The notes under the pieces were generated by a model. It was not told where the DNA came from. It was given only the letters and a program-made list of their open reading frames with translations, and ran no database searches. A stretch of 13,770 nucleotides of DNA from NCBI GenBank assembly GCA_023391275.1, contig JAEWBE010000075.1, positions 1 through 13,770 of the forward strand. Direction: 5' to 3'. This DNA is from Bacillota bacterium (GTDB lineage: Bacteria > Bacillota > Clostridia > Oscillospirales > Acutalibacteraceae). Positions 1-6,756 of this stretch are shown here, one piece after another; within the stretch, counting starts at the first letter, position 1, and each line of letters opens with the position of its first letter. Made by a program: the position numbers and the translations under genes.

Positions 1-150
1 GTGTTCATATGCAAGGTCATCTGGCCTCGTACCGACCCGCACAATCCCAAGCCCCGGAACAATTCCATGCTGTCCCAATTTCTCTATTTCACTGAGTAGT
101 TCTTCCTTCATTGAGGCGGCTACTTCGGAACCCTTCATGATCACGCTCAT
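1..150 (-). CDS. folD: Methylenetetrahydrofolate dehydrogenase / methenyl-THF cyclohydrolase FolD, 5' part only
   Basis: Only the first 50 codons are present; the gene continues past the left edge. FolD interconverts 5,10-methylene-THF, 5,10-methenyl-THF and 10-formyl-THF in the cytoplasm, making or using NAD(P)H. The visible part begins M-S-V-I-M-K-G and carries a G-I-V-R-V-G-x-R-P-D-D-x-A-Y segment (about residues 37-48), matching the FolD N-terminal substrate-binding region in the variant common in Clostridia. The start ATG (150-148) overlaps the TGA of fchA in an ATGA junction. A GGAGG inside the end of fchA lies 10 nt upstream, so translation is probably coupled to fchA. The identification rests on a short fragment plus the folate-gene context; the NAD(P)-binding domain is not visible. 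Confidence 0.82.
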   Translation of the reverse strand, partial: MSVIMKGSEVAASMKEELLSEIEKLGQHGIVPGLGIVRVGTRPDDLAYEH

Positions 151-773
151 TTGATTAGAGCCTCCACTTCCTTGTAAATCCGGTCTGCTTTTTTAGACCC
201 CACCACGAGCATATCCTCTGTTTTCTGATTCATTTCTTCCGCAAAGGCCCTATCCCTCATCAGTTTTGTATTGATGAAAACATTCAGGCTTGCGCCCATT
301 AATGCCGATTTGCAGAACAGCACGCCGACTCCGATGTCACTAACGGCGATTCTGGTGCCAATGACGACCAATTCGTCATGGATGTCCATGACCTCAATTG
401 CTTTTTGCATGATTTCAAAAGGAACACCACAGGCTGCCTTTAAAGCCGTTTCCAGCGTTTCTTCCTTATATTTCTTTTCCTCGTCGGTCTCTTTTGGCAG
501 CCCATAAGCCCTTGAAAGTGGCTCAAACACTTCGGCGTCTTTCTCGACCAGCATGATCAGCTCATTGCGAAGATTCTCAGCTCTGTTCAAGACTGCGACA
601 ATTTCTTCCTGCACGGATTCATATTTTTTCTTGCCATATGTAAGATTTGCAACCATGCTGCCGAGCGCTACGCCCATCGCGCCGACGATGGCGGAGGCTC
701 CGCCACCGCCCGGCACCGGCGCTGCCGAGGAAAGGTCTTCGAGAAATTCCTTGCAACTTTTATCCGTTATCAT
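147..773 (-). CDS. fchA: Methenyl-THF cyclohydrolase / formimino-THF cyclodeaminase family protein FchA
   Basis: This is a 208-residue cytoplasmic enzyme of the cyclodeaminase/cyclohydrolase family. In acetogenic and purinolytic clostridia FchA interconverts 5,10-methenyl-THF and 10-formyl-THF. The N-terminus carries the family signature F-L-E-D-L-S-S-A-x-P-x-P-G-G-G-G-A-S-A (about residues 10-28), followed by M-V-A-N-L-T, which marks the folate-binding helical fold. The length fits the free-standing enzyme rather than the fused formiminotransferase-cyclodeaminase. The ATG at 773 has a GGAGG 6 nt upstream. It starts 20 bp after fhs and overlaps folD by 4 bp, so the three form a tight C1-folate unit. 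Histidine-degradation or purine-degradation genes that would favour the cyclodeaminase role are not in view, so the cyclohydrolase reading is preferred. Confidence 0.88.
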   Translation of the reverse strand: MITDKSCKEFLEDLSSAAPVPGGGGASAIVGAMGVALGSMVANLTYGKKKYESVQEEIVAVLNRAENLRNELIMLVEKDAEVFEPLSRAYGLPKETDEEKKYKEETLETALKAACGVPFEIMQKAIEVMDIHDELVVIGTRIAVSDIGVGVLFCKSALMGASLNVFINTKLMRDRAFAEEMNQKTEDMLVVGSKKADRIYKEVEALIK

Positions 774-793
774 TCAGTACCTCCAAACTTCAC

Positions 794-2473
794 TTAGAAA
801 AGGCCGGAAATTCTTCCGTTCGAATCAACATCGATTTTCTCTGCGGATGGTACCTTTGGAAGACCCGGCATGGTCATGATATCACCGGTCAGTACAATGA
901 CAAATCCTGCGCCTGCAGATACCTTCACATTTTTAACGGTAACTCTGAAGCCTTCCGGCCGACCCAATTTCTTCGCATCATCTGAGAATGAATACTGTGT
1001 CTTGGCCATACAAATCGGCAGATTTCCGAATCCGAGATCCTGTAACTGGTCGATATCCTTTTGCGCCGCAGAAGTATAGTCTACGCCGTCACCACCATAG
1101 ATTTCACGCACAATTGTCTCCACCTTTTCCTTGATAGGAAGATTGATATCATAAAGCTGATGAAATTTATCGCTGGAACCCTGTGTCAGACGAACAACTT
1201 CTTTTGCAAGTTCAATGCCGCCTTCTCCGCCCCTGCCCCATACTTCGGACAAGGCCACATTTGCGCCATGTTCCCTACATTTTTCTTCAATCAGTCTCAG
1301 CTCTGCTACGGTATCTGTTGGAAATCTATTAATGGCAATCACTGCGGGAAGACCGAACTTCACTGTAATATTTTCGATGTGTTTGAGCAGGTTCGGCAAT
1401 CCTTTTTCCAATGCGATCAGATTTTCCTCCCCAAGCTCCGCTTTCGGAACGCCGCCGTGCATTTTCAGCGCCCGTACCGTGGCGACAATAACAACAGCAG
1501 ATGGTTTCAAACCTGCCTGGCGGCACTTGATATCGAGGAATTTCTCCGCGCCAAGGTCTGCGCCGAATCCGGCTTCAGTTACTACGTAATCAGCTAATTT
1601 CAGCGCCATAGTCGTAGCCATAATACTGTTGCAGCCATGCGCGATATTGGCAAACGGGCCGCCGTGTATGAACGCAGGCGTATGTTCCAGTGTCTGTACA
1701 AGATTGGGTTTCAGTGCATCCTTCAACAGAGCCGCCATTGCGCCCTGCGCATTCAGCTGCCCGGCAGTAACCGGCTGGCTGTCCCTCGTGTAACCGATAA
1801 TAACCCTGCTCAGTTTATCCTTTAATTCGTCGATATTTCTGGAGAGGCAGAGGATTGCCATAACTTCAGAGGCAACCGTGATGTCAAATCCGTCCTCGCG
1901 CGGCATTCCGTTTGCTTTGCCGTTCAGGCCATCCACTATGTACCGGAGTTGCCTGTCGTTCATATCCACGCAGCGTTTCCAAGTGATTCTGCGCGCATCG
2001 ATTCCAAGCGCGTTGCCCTGAAAAATGTGGTTGTCAATCATGGCTGCAAGCAGATTGTTTGCAGCTCCGATCGCATGAAAATCGCCGGTAAAATGCAGGT
2101 TGATATCCTCCATTGGTACAACCTGTGAATATCCGCCTCCGGCTGCACCGCCTTTTACGCCGAAAACAGGGCCCAATGATGGCTCCCTCAACGCGATGAT
2201 TGCTTTATTTCCGAGTTTTTTCAGGGCGTCGCCAAGTCCGATTGTCGTTGTGGTCTTTCCTTCTCCTGCGGGGGTCGGAGTAATCGCGGTTACGAGAATC
2301 AGTTTTCCATCCTGTTTCTCTTTTAAGTTTTCAAAGATGTTGTAGTTTACTTTTGCCTTATAATTACCGTATAATTCAAGGTCTTTCTTTTCAATCCCGA
2401 TGGATTCTGCAATCTGTTCAATTGGAAGCATTTCTGTTTCCTGCGCAATTTCGATGTCACTTTTAAAACTCAT
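794..2473 (-). CDS. fhs: Formate--tetrahydrofolate ligase (formyl-THF synthetase)
   Basis: This 559-residue enzyme catalyses formate + ATP + THF to and from 10-formyl-THF + ADP + Pi. Run in reverse it recovers ATP from 10-formyl-THF. The nucleotide-binding signature P-T-P-A-G-E-G-K-T-T-T-T lies at about residues 66-77, and the highly conserved E-P-S-L-G-P-V-F-G-x-K-G-G-A-A-G-G-G-Y block follows at about 100. The length is normal for the bacterial family. The frame is open six codons further upstream, but the start at 2473 (M-S-F-K) is chosen because an AAGGGG sits just ahead of it and it gives the family's usual N-terminus. It lies between the formate channel gene (48 bp upstream) and fchA (20 bp downstream). 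That order suggests formate made or used here crosses the membrane through the neighbouring channel. Confidence 0.96.
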   Translation of the reverse strand: MSFKSDIEIAQETEMLPIEQIAESIGIEKKDLELYGNYKAKVNYNIFENLKEKQDGKLILVTAITPTPAGEGKTTTTIGLGDALKKLGNKAIIALREPSLGPVFGVKGGAAGGGYSQVVPMEDINLHFTGDFHAIGAANNLLAAMIDNHIFQGNALGIDARRITWKRCVDMNDRQLRYIVDGLNGKANGMPREDGFDITVASEVMAILCLSRNIDELKDKLSRVIIGYTRDSQPVTAGQLNAQGAMAALLKDALKPNLVQTLEHTPAFIHGGPFANIAHGCNSIMATTMALKLADYVVTEAGFGADLGAEKFLDIKCRQAGLKPSAVVIVATVRALKMHGGVPKAELGEENLIALEKGLPNLLKHIENITVKFGLPAVIAINRFPTDTVAELRLIEEKCREHGANVALSEVWGRGGEGGIELAKEVVRLTQGSSDKFHQLYDINLPIKEKVETIVREIYGGDGVDYTSAAQKDIDQLQDLGFGNLPICMAKTQYSFSDDAKKLGRPEGFRVTVKNVKVSAGAGFVIVLTGDIMTMPGLPKVPSAEKIDVDSNGRISGLF

Positions 2474-2521
2474 AATAATTCCCCTTATCATTTAATATTT
2501 TTTGTTTTATAACAAGCTGTA

Positions 2522-3418
2522 TCATGCATCTTTCAAAACTTTTTCTTCTGTATCCTCTGCCTGCTTTGAAATGCCTGACAGCTTATTTTTCTTATGTAAA
2601 TAGACAAACCAGTAAATCATCCCCACAAACAGCGCTCCTCCTACAATATTGCCGAGCGTCACGGGGATCAAGTTTTTCGTAAGAAATGTACCCCAGTTCA
2701 ACGCGTCAATCTTTTCCGGAGAGACTCCAAGGGAAACAGCGGCTTTCACCCATGCAGGATTGGCCTTCGCCAGTATTCCGGCAGGGATATAGTACATATT
2801 TGCGACGCTATGCTCAAATCCTGACGTTACAAACAGCCAGATTGGGAAGAAGATTGCCAACAGCTTCCCCGCAATATCCTTTGCGGCGGACGCCATCCAA
2901 ATAGCCGTGCATACAAGCCAATTGCAGAGAATACCCATGACAAAGGCGCTTTGAAACGACAATCCGGTTTTGTTAACCGCAAGCTTGATCGTAAATCCGC
3001 CCAGCAGGCCTTTTGAAAGATCCAGCTGACCGGATGCTATAATCAAAAATGTAACAATCAGTGCACCTGTAAAATTTCCAAGATAAACAAAGAACCAGTT
3101 TTTGAGCATTGCCGCCAAGGAGGATTTACGCTCAGCGCAGGAAATAACCATCAGGCAGTTGCCTGTAAACAGTTCCGCGCCCGCTACAACCACCATCATT
3201 AATCCAGTAGCAAAGATAGCCCCCGCAAGTGCTTTCGAAAGACCGGCCGAACTGATGGTATGAATTGCGGTATTTGAGCCTTCGGCCGCGAACGCAATAA
3301 AGGCACCCCCGAGAATACCGAGAATAAACTGCCTGATTGCCGGCAGATTTGCTTTCTTCCGCCCCGTTTCAATAAAGCTCTCCGCTATTTCCGCGGGGCT
3401 TAAAAAAGATTTTTCCAT
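2522..3418 (-). CDS. Formate/nitrite transporter (FNT) family channel, probably for formate
   Basis: This 298-residue integral membrane protein has six predicted hydrophobic spans, as in pentameric FNT channels. Family landmarks are visible in order: A-E-L-F-T-G-N (about 81-87), N-W-x-x-V-Y-x-G-N (107-115), L-C-N-W-L-V-C (164-170) and F-E-H-S-V-A-N-M-Y-Y-I-P (201-212). The histidine in this last block matches the FocA pore histidine known to assist formate passage. The substrates of the family are formate, nitrite and hydrosulfide. Formate is favoured here because the next gene, 48 bp downstream, is formate-THF ligase. The ATG at 3418 has an AGGGAG about 8 nt upstream. The C-terminal tail (about 280-298) is charged and probably cytoplasmic. 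The direction of transport is inferred, not shown. Confidence 0.88.
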   Translation of the reverse strand: MEKSFLSPAEIAESFIETGRKKANLPAIRQFILGILGGAFIAFAAEGSNTAIHTISSAGLSKALAGAIFATGLMMVVVAGAELFTGNCLMVISCAERKSSLAAMLKNWFFVYLGNFTGALIVTFLIIASGQLDLSKGLLGGFTIKLAVNKTGLSFQSAFVMGILCNWLVCTAIWMASAAKDIAGKLLAIFFPIWLFVTSGFEHSVANMYYIPAGILAKANPAWVKAAVSLGVSPEKIDALNWGTFLTKNLIPVTLGNIVGGALFVGMIYWFVYLHKKNKLSGISKQAEDTEEKVLKDA

Positions 3419-3456
3419 GTATTCAACTCCCTATCTCATGATAAATGACTGAGCAT

Positions 3457-3541
3457 AGATCGACAAAGCTCGATCTGTAAAGGCTGCCGAATGTGCCCCG
3501 CGCATCAGTGCGGGTATGCAAGACACGGGGCACCCCGGCAG
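3457..3541 (-). other. Two intercistronic RNA hairpins between folT and the FNT gene
   Basis: In the roughly 130-bp gap there is a long GC-rich inverted repeat. Its outer arms are 3484-3489 and 3536-3541 (CTGCCG/CGGCAG) and its inner arms 3493-3500 and 3526-3533 (GTGCCCCG/CGGGGCAC), separated by a small internal loop and closed by a 25-nt region that can pair further. A second perfect 7-bp hairpin follows (3457-3463 with 3470-3476, AGATCGA/TCGATCT). Neither is followed by a U-run on the minus strand, so a simple intrinsic terminator is unlikely. RNA processing, transcript stability or an unrecognised cis-regulator are possible. It matches no riboswitch class I recognise. Confidence 0.5.
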
Positions 3542-3549
3542 AGAAGTAA

Positions 3550-4101
3550 TTATCCGCTCACCCGGTCCCGAATTTTAATCCTCTCAACGAGTTTCAGAAT
3601 GGAGTAAAGCAGAGTCGTATTAATAGGCAGCATCACCAGATTTTTGACGATGCGCCCGGTAAAAAGTACAATAAAGGCGTTCCCGTACATTATGCTGAGC
3701 CATAAAGGGTTCAGCAGCATATTCACGAGGATCGTAATCAGTACGGATACGGCAATAACCCTTTTCAGGGTCACAGTCCTTTTATACAGAAAAAAGCCAT
3801 AGAGGGCTCCCGAGATTAGTGCGTTCAATGTAAATCCCGGGAAAAACGGTCCGTTTGGCCGGACAAAATAACCAAGGACATCGCTCAATACCCCCATGAT
3901 TCCCCCGACAACGGGCCCGTACAGCATGCCGCCCGCCGCGAGCGGCAAAAAGGCAAAACCAATCTGCAGCACATTGGAAAGCGCAATCGTAAAGAATGAC
4001 AGCACTACGCTCAGCGCAATCAGCATCCCGGTCATTGAAACAGTCAGGACACGGTTTAACTGTTTTGCGGATGATTTCATCTGCCATATTAAGTTTTTCA
4101 A
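3550..4101 (-). CDS. folT: Folate ECF transporter S component FolT
   Basis: This 183-residue membrane protein is the substrate-binding S component of an energy-coupling-factor transporter for folates. It would work with the shared EcfA/EcfA'/EcfT module, which is not in the window. Hydrophobic spans cover most of the length. The segment L-S-D-V-L-G-Y-F-V-R-P-N-G-P-F-F-P-G-F (72-90), followed by T-L-N-A-L-I-S-G, is characteristic of FolT. The start is the TTG at 4101-4099: a strong AAGGGAGGA lies 9 nt upstream, whereas the in-frame ATG at codon 8 has no ribosome site. Its expression should be set by the THF riboswitch directly upstream, and that riboswitch class independently supports the folate assignment. 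Its place inside a C1-folate gene run suggests high folate demand by the neighbouring enzymes. Confidence 0.9.
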   Translation of the reverse strand: MKNLIWQMKSSAKQLNRVLTVSMTGMLIALSVVLSFFTIALSNVLQIGFAFLPLAAGGMLYGPVVGGIMGVLSDVLGYFVRPNGPFFPGFTLNALISGALYGFFLYKRTVTLKRVIAVSVLITILVNMLLNPLWLSIMYGNAFIVLFTGRIVKNLVMLPINTTLLYSILKLVERIKIRDRVSG

Positions 4102-4103
4102 TT

Positions 4104-4158
4104 AAAAAGTCCTCCCTTATTTGTGGTGTGCCACAAAAAGAGAAGACTCTTTTGTGGC
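4104..4158 (-). promoter_or_regulatory. Expression platform of the THF riboswitch: mutually exclusive hairpins controlling the folT ribosome site
   Basis: Two competing stems can be drawn by hand. Hairpin A pairs 4147-4158 with 4130-4142 (GCCACAAAAGAG/CTCTTTTTGTGGC, one bulged U) and leaves the ribosome site free. The alternative stem pairs 4131-4152 with 4104-4126 around the loop 4127-4130. It has about 22 base pairs, including G-U pairs, with one bulge, and it buries the whole Shine-Dalgarno AAGGGAGGAC (4118-4109). It ends with UUUUU just before the TTG start, so it could block translation or act as an intrinsic terminator. The 5' end of hairpin A reuses bases 4156-4158, the 3' strand of aptamer stem P1. 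Ligand-stabilised P1 should therefore prevent hairpin A and turn folT off. The pairing is seen; the switching logic is inferred. Confidence 0.72.
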
Positions 4159-4278
4159 AACGGAATGCGGATTAAGCACCGTAAATCGCTGACCATAAAT
4201 ATCTTTTTGATCAGGATTTTTCGTCCAGCGGCAACTTCCCGTCCGTCTGGCACTTGACGCGCTTAGCCCTACTTTGCC
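4156..4278 (-). promoter_or_regulatory. Tetrahydrofolate riboswitch aptamer (folT motif)
   Basis: Upstream of folT the minus strand carries the conserved blocks of the Firmicutes THF riboswitch in the right order. These are GGCAA-AGTAG (4278-4269), GCGTCAAGTG (4260-4251), GGACGGGAAGTTGCC near 4245-4231, GGACGAA near 4225-4219, CGGTGCTTAA near 4181-4172 and TCCGCATTCCG (4171-4161). P1 closes as GGCAA (4278-4274) with TTGCC (4160-4156), and an inner stem GGCTAAG can pair with CTTAATCC. The variable arm between about 4218 and 4182 is longer than in some examples. This class binds reduced folates and typically lowers expression of folate transport or synthesis genes. A weak promoter could lie between 4279 and 4352, but I see no convincing -35/-10 pair, so it may be transcribed by read-through from the MFS gene. 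Confidence 0.88.
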
Positions 4279-4352
4279 ATTATTTAAGATTAAATTCAAC
4301 GGATTAACTGGTTAAAAGACCGGGTGCGGAATCTTTTCAACATCAAAGTTTA

Positions 4353-5648
4353 TCAAGCACTTTCCGATGATCTGCTTTCCGGTTTAGCCATAGTCCTCGC
4401 CCTTTTAGAGTGGGGGCCAACCTCGTTCATTATGAACAGAGGTATCAAGGTAGCAAGTAATATTACGCCTAGGATAATTATGGATTTACCGTATCCCAGC
4501 GGCCCCATGAACATTGTGCCGATCACTACACTGGCGATTAGATTTGCAATCATTGGAATACCATTAAGCATTGATGAAGCAGGACCTACTAAGGTTGGAT
4601 CGTAGGTTTCAGTCTCTTCGATCAGGTACATGCTGAGTGCCGGCATTCTTGAAAAACCCGCCGCACCTGCGAGAGCCGCCGCAATAAAGATAACCGCAAC
4701 GTTTGTTCCGGCCAGGACAAAAAGAATAATGCTAATACCATAAACTATCGTTGCAATAATCATAATTGGTTTCCTGCGCCCTGTCACAGCGGTCAAAACG
4801 CCACCTGCCAGAGAACCTGCAATCTGAGCGAGCGAGAATACGCTTCCGACTAATGTTGCTACTGCCAGAGCCAAACCGGCTTCTTTTGTAAAATATACCG
4901 TCATATAAGTAAGGATGGCTGTATTGATGCATGTATAGGCGATATTATGTATTAACATCATCCAGTAATCCTGATACTTGAAGGGACGAGTGAGCCCAGT
5001 CTTCATCTTGGGGGCGGTGCCAGCCTTGATGGCATCTCTCTGAGCCTTAATCGCACCCGCCATGGAGGGAGGAACCTTGACAAAAATGATACACAAAACC
5101 GCATACACAGCGCTAATTGCAAAATAAACCCACATGACATTACGCCATGAGCCTCCTAACGCACTCATTAAAGGCGATGTTATTGCGTATGTGAGGCTTA
5201 TGCCGATACATGATGCGATTGAGCTAAAACTATTTGCGGCGGTGAAGCTCTTACCCTTAAACCACATTGAAGTAATGGTCATTAAGACGGTCAATGCAAC
5301 ACCATAGCCAAACCCTGATAATCCACGACCGATCATGAAAATAAAAAAGTTCGGGGCAACAGCTGTAATAAGAACGCCAAGTGCATTTGCAACAACACCT
5401 GTAACGATTGCGGCGGTGTAGCCCAGCTTTGACTGTATGAAACTTCCAATGTACATGCAGAAGCCGCATAAGATCAGGTAGATGGAAACGACATAGCCGA
5501 CTGCTTCGGGTGGAATTTCCAGATCCGCCATAAGCTTTGGCAGAATGGTTGCTGGTCCAAGGTAAGGAATCATAACAACAGCGCCAAATAGACCAGCAAG
5601 TATAAATACCAAAGCGCTCCCTTTTTGCTTTTGAGATACTTCAGCCAT
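4353..5648 (-). CDS. Major facilitator superfamily transporter, substrate unknown
   Basis: This 431-residue protein has about twelve hydrophobic spans in two halves, joined by a charged cytoplasmic loop (about 205-235). The MFS motif-A-like loop R-K-P-I-M (after V-T-G-R) appears in the second half, and the first half has G-R-G-L-S-G-F-G-Y-G (about 107-116), typical of the superfamily's fourth and fifth spans. Overall it resembles secondary carriers for organic acids or small aromatic compounds, but the substrate cannot be read from the sequence. The start at 5648 (M-A-E-V) is preferred because an AAAGGAAAG precedes it; the longer frame would begin at a TTG with no ribosome site. It follows the GcvT-like gene by 53 bp and ends about 75 bp before the riboswitch. 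By position it is the likely importer of the cluster's substrate, or exporter of its product. Confidence 0.85.
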   Translation of the reverse strand: MAEVSQKQKGSALVFILAGLFGAVVMIPYLGPATILPKLMADLEIPPEAVGYVVSIYLILCGFCMYIGSFIQSKLGYTAAIVTGVVANALGVLITAVAPNFFIFMIGRGLSGFGYGVALTVLMTITSMWFKGKSFTAANSFSSIASCIGISLTYAITSPLMSALGGSWRNVMWVYFAISAVYAVLCIIFVKVPPSMAGAIKAQRDAIKAGTAPKMKTGLTRPFKYQDYWMMLIHNIAYTCINTAILTYMTVYFTKEAGLALAVATLVGSVFSLAQIAGSLAGGVLTAVTGRRKPIMIIATIVYGISIILFVLAGTNVAVIFIAAALAGAAGFSRMPALSMYLIEETETYDPTLVGPASSMLNGIPMIANLIASVVIGTMFMGPLGYGKSIIILGVILLATLIPLFIMNEVGPHSKRARTMAKPESRSSESA

Positions 5649-5701
5649 TATGTTCTTTCCTTTCAATATTGCCGTATTTGATGTGGGCTGCTTAGTGTTG
5701 C

Positions 5702-6721
5702 TCAGATGAAAACCTTATCCGTAATGACGGTGTCATAAGAATTAATAGTAACGTGATCGCCCGGCTTCACGACGCCTTTTCTGGCAAGAATGTATCCAAT
5801 ATTTTTTTCCGTTACAAAACTATAAACAAATTTGGACACGCGGCCAATCTCTTCGTCGTTCAGCATAACCGCTGTTCCGGGACCGCCTAAGTTTTTTGGG
5901 TTAATACGAGCATCGTCCTCATCCATCGTGAAGCCAACCATCTCGCGAGCCGGACCCTGCTCCTTGATTTTTAGAAGTGCTTCCTTTCCGATGAAGTCTT
6001 TATCCCAGCCTATGCCGCGATCCAGACCCACCTCTAACGGGTTGGTATGCATCAGGTCGCGCATGTAGTAGAAGCCCGCTTCCGTAGGCAGAGTCCAGGC
6101 CATGATTTGAAATTCAGTTACTTCGACGGCACCGAATTGTTTCCCACATTCTCTCAGTTTACTCTCGACTATCTGCATATCCGACGATGCCACGTATATT
6201 TCGTAGCCACATTTCTCGCCGGTAAATCCGCCGCGATTAATTTTAACGTTAATACCATCGATTTTATTATCTCTGATGGTAAAAAACCTCTGTTCGTCCA
6301 CGTTATTCTCTACCATAGCATTGATGAGGTCCTTTGCTCTGGGCCCCTGCACGGCGTACATTTGATACTGCGATGCAATATTGTTGAACTCCACCTTGTA
6401 CTCACCTTTGTGGTCATTCAGCCAACGAATCAGCTTGGTCAGAAACAGGGTGGAGATCCAGAACCTCTGTTCTTCCATACGGAAAATTACAACATCATCC
6501 AGGATTTCTGCATTCTCGTTCAGCATGGTGGTATATCTGTCACTGCCGATTTTTAGGTTTGCAATGGGGTTTGCAAAAATCTTATCCATAAATGCTGCGG
6601 CATCCTCGCCGGTAACCTCCAACAGCTGATGTGTCCATAAGTACCAGCCCACAGTGTTGCGTACCGCCATATGTTCGGTACGCTTCATCTCGTCATATTT
6701 ATATACATTTCTATTGTACAC
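5702..6721 (-). CDS. Stand-alone GcvT-like, folate-dependent C1-transfer enzyme (aminomethyltransferase/demethylase family)
   Basis: This 339-residue protein has the three-part GcvT fold. Landmarks are D-R-Y-T-T-M-L-N-E-N-A-E-I-L-D-D (61-76), Y-A-V-Q-G-P-R-A (122-129), G-G-F-T-G-E-K-C-G-Y-E-I (164-175) and N-P-L-E-V-G-L-D followed by D-F-I-G-K-E-A-L (227-249). These match the THF-binding and substrate-channel segments of glycine cleavage T protein. Glycine cleavage itself is unlikely because no gcvH or gcvP is nearby. Known relatives that take methyl or methylene groups from other molecules to THF include DmdA (DMSP), LigM/DesA (vanillate/syringate), SesA (sesamin methylenedioxy) and dimethylglycine or sarcosine enzymes. 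The C1-folate genes downstream fit such a role. A GTG start at 6721 is chosen because AGAGGAG lies about 10 nt upstream; ATG at codon 12 or 18 is the alternative. The substrate is unknown. Confidence 0.83.
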   Translation of the reverse strand: MYNRNVYKYDEMKRTEHMAVRNTVGWYLWTHQLLEVTGEDAAAFMDKIFANPIANLKIGSDRYTTMLNENAEILDDVVIFRMEEQRFWISTLFLTKLIRWLNDHKGEYKVEFNNIASQYQMYAVQGPRAKDLINAMVENNVDEQRFFTIRDNKIDGINVKINRGGFTGEKCGYEIYVASSDMQIVESKLRECGKQFGAVEVTEFQIMAWTLPTEAGFYYMRDLMHTNPLEVGLDRGIGWDKDFIGKEALLKIKEQGPAREMVGFTMDEDDARINPKNLGGPGTAVMLNDEEIGRVSKFVYSFVTEKNIGYILARKGVVKPGDHVTINSYDTVITDKVFI

Positions 6722-6756
6722 TTATTTTACACTCCTCTCAGATAAATGGAAAATTG

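Noticed and set aside
147..773. Formimino-THF cyclodeaminase of histidine or purine degradation
   Set aside because: No hut or purine-fermentation gene is present, and the gene lies between fhs and folD, where a cyclohydrolase role fits better. The family itself cannot separate the two.
1061..1597. A 178-codon open frame on the plus strand
   Set aside because: It is antisense to fhs, an unmistakable conserved enzyme gene, and shows no protein motifs.
3484..3541. Intrinsic terminator after folT
   Set aside because: The stem is strong, but no U-run follows it on the minus strand.
4117..4299. A 60-codon open frame on the minus strand upstream of folT
   Set aside because: It lies exactly over the THF riboswitch and its expression platform, has no ribosome site and resembles no protein. 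RNA structure explains the sequence better.
6047..6556. A 169-codon open frame on the plus strand
   Set aside because: It is the antisense shadow of the GcvT-like gene, which has clear family motifs; the plus-strand product has none.
5702..6721. Glycine cleavage system T protein in the strict sense
   Set aside because: No gcvH, gcvP or lpd is nearby and the neighbours point to another C1 donor; only family membership is claimed.
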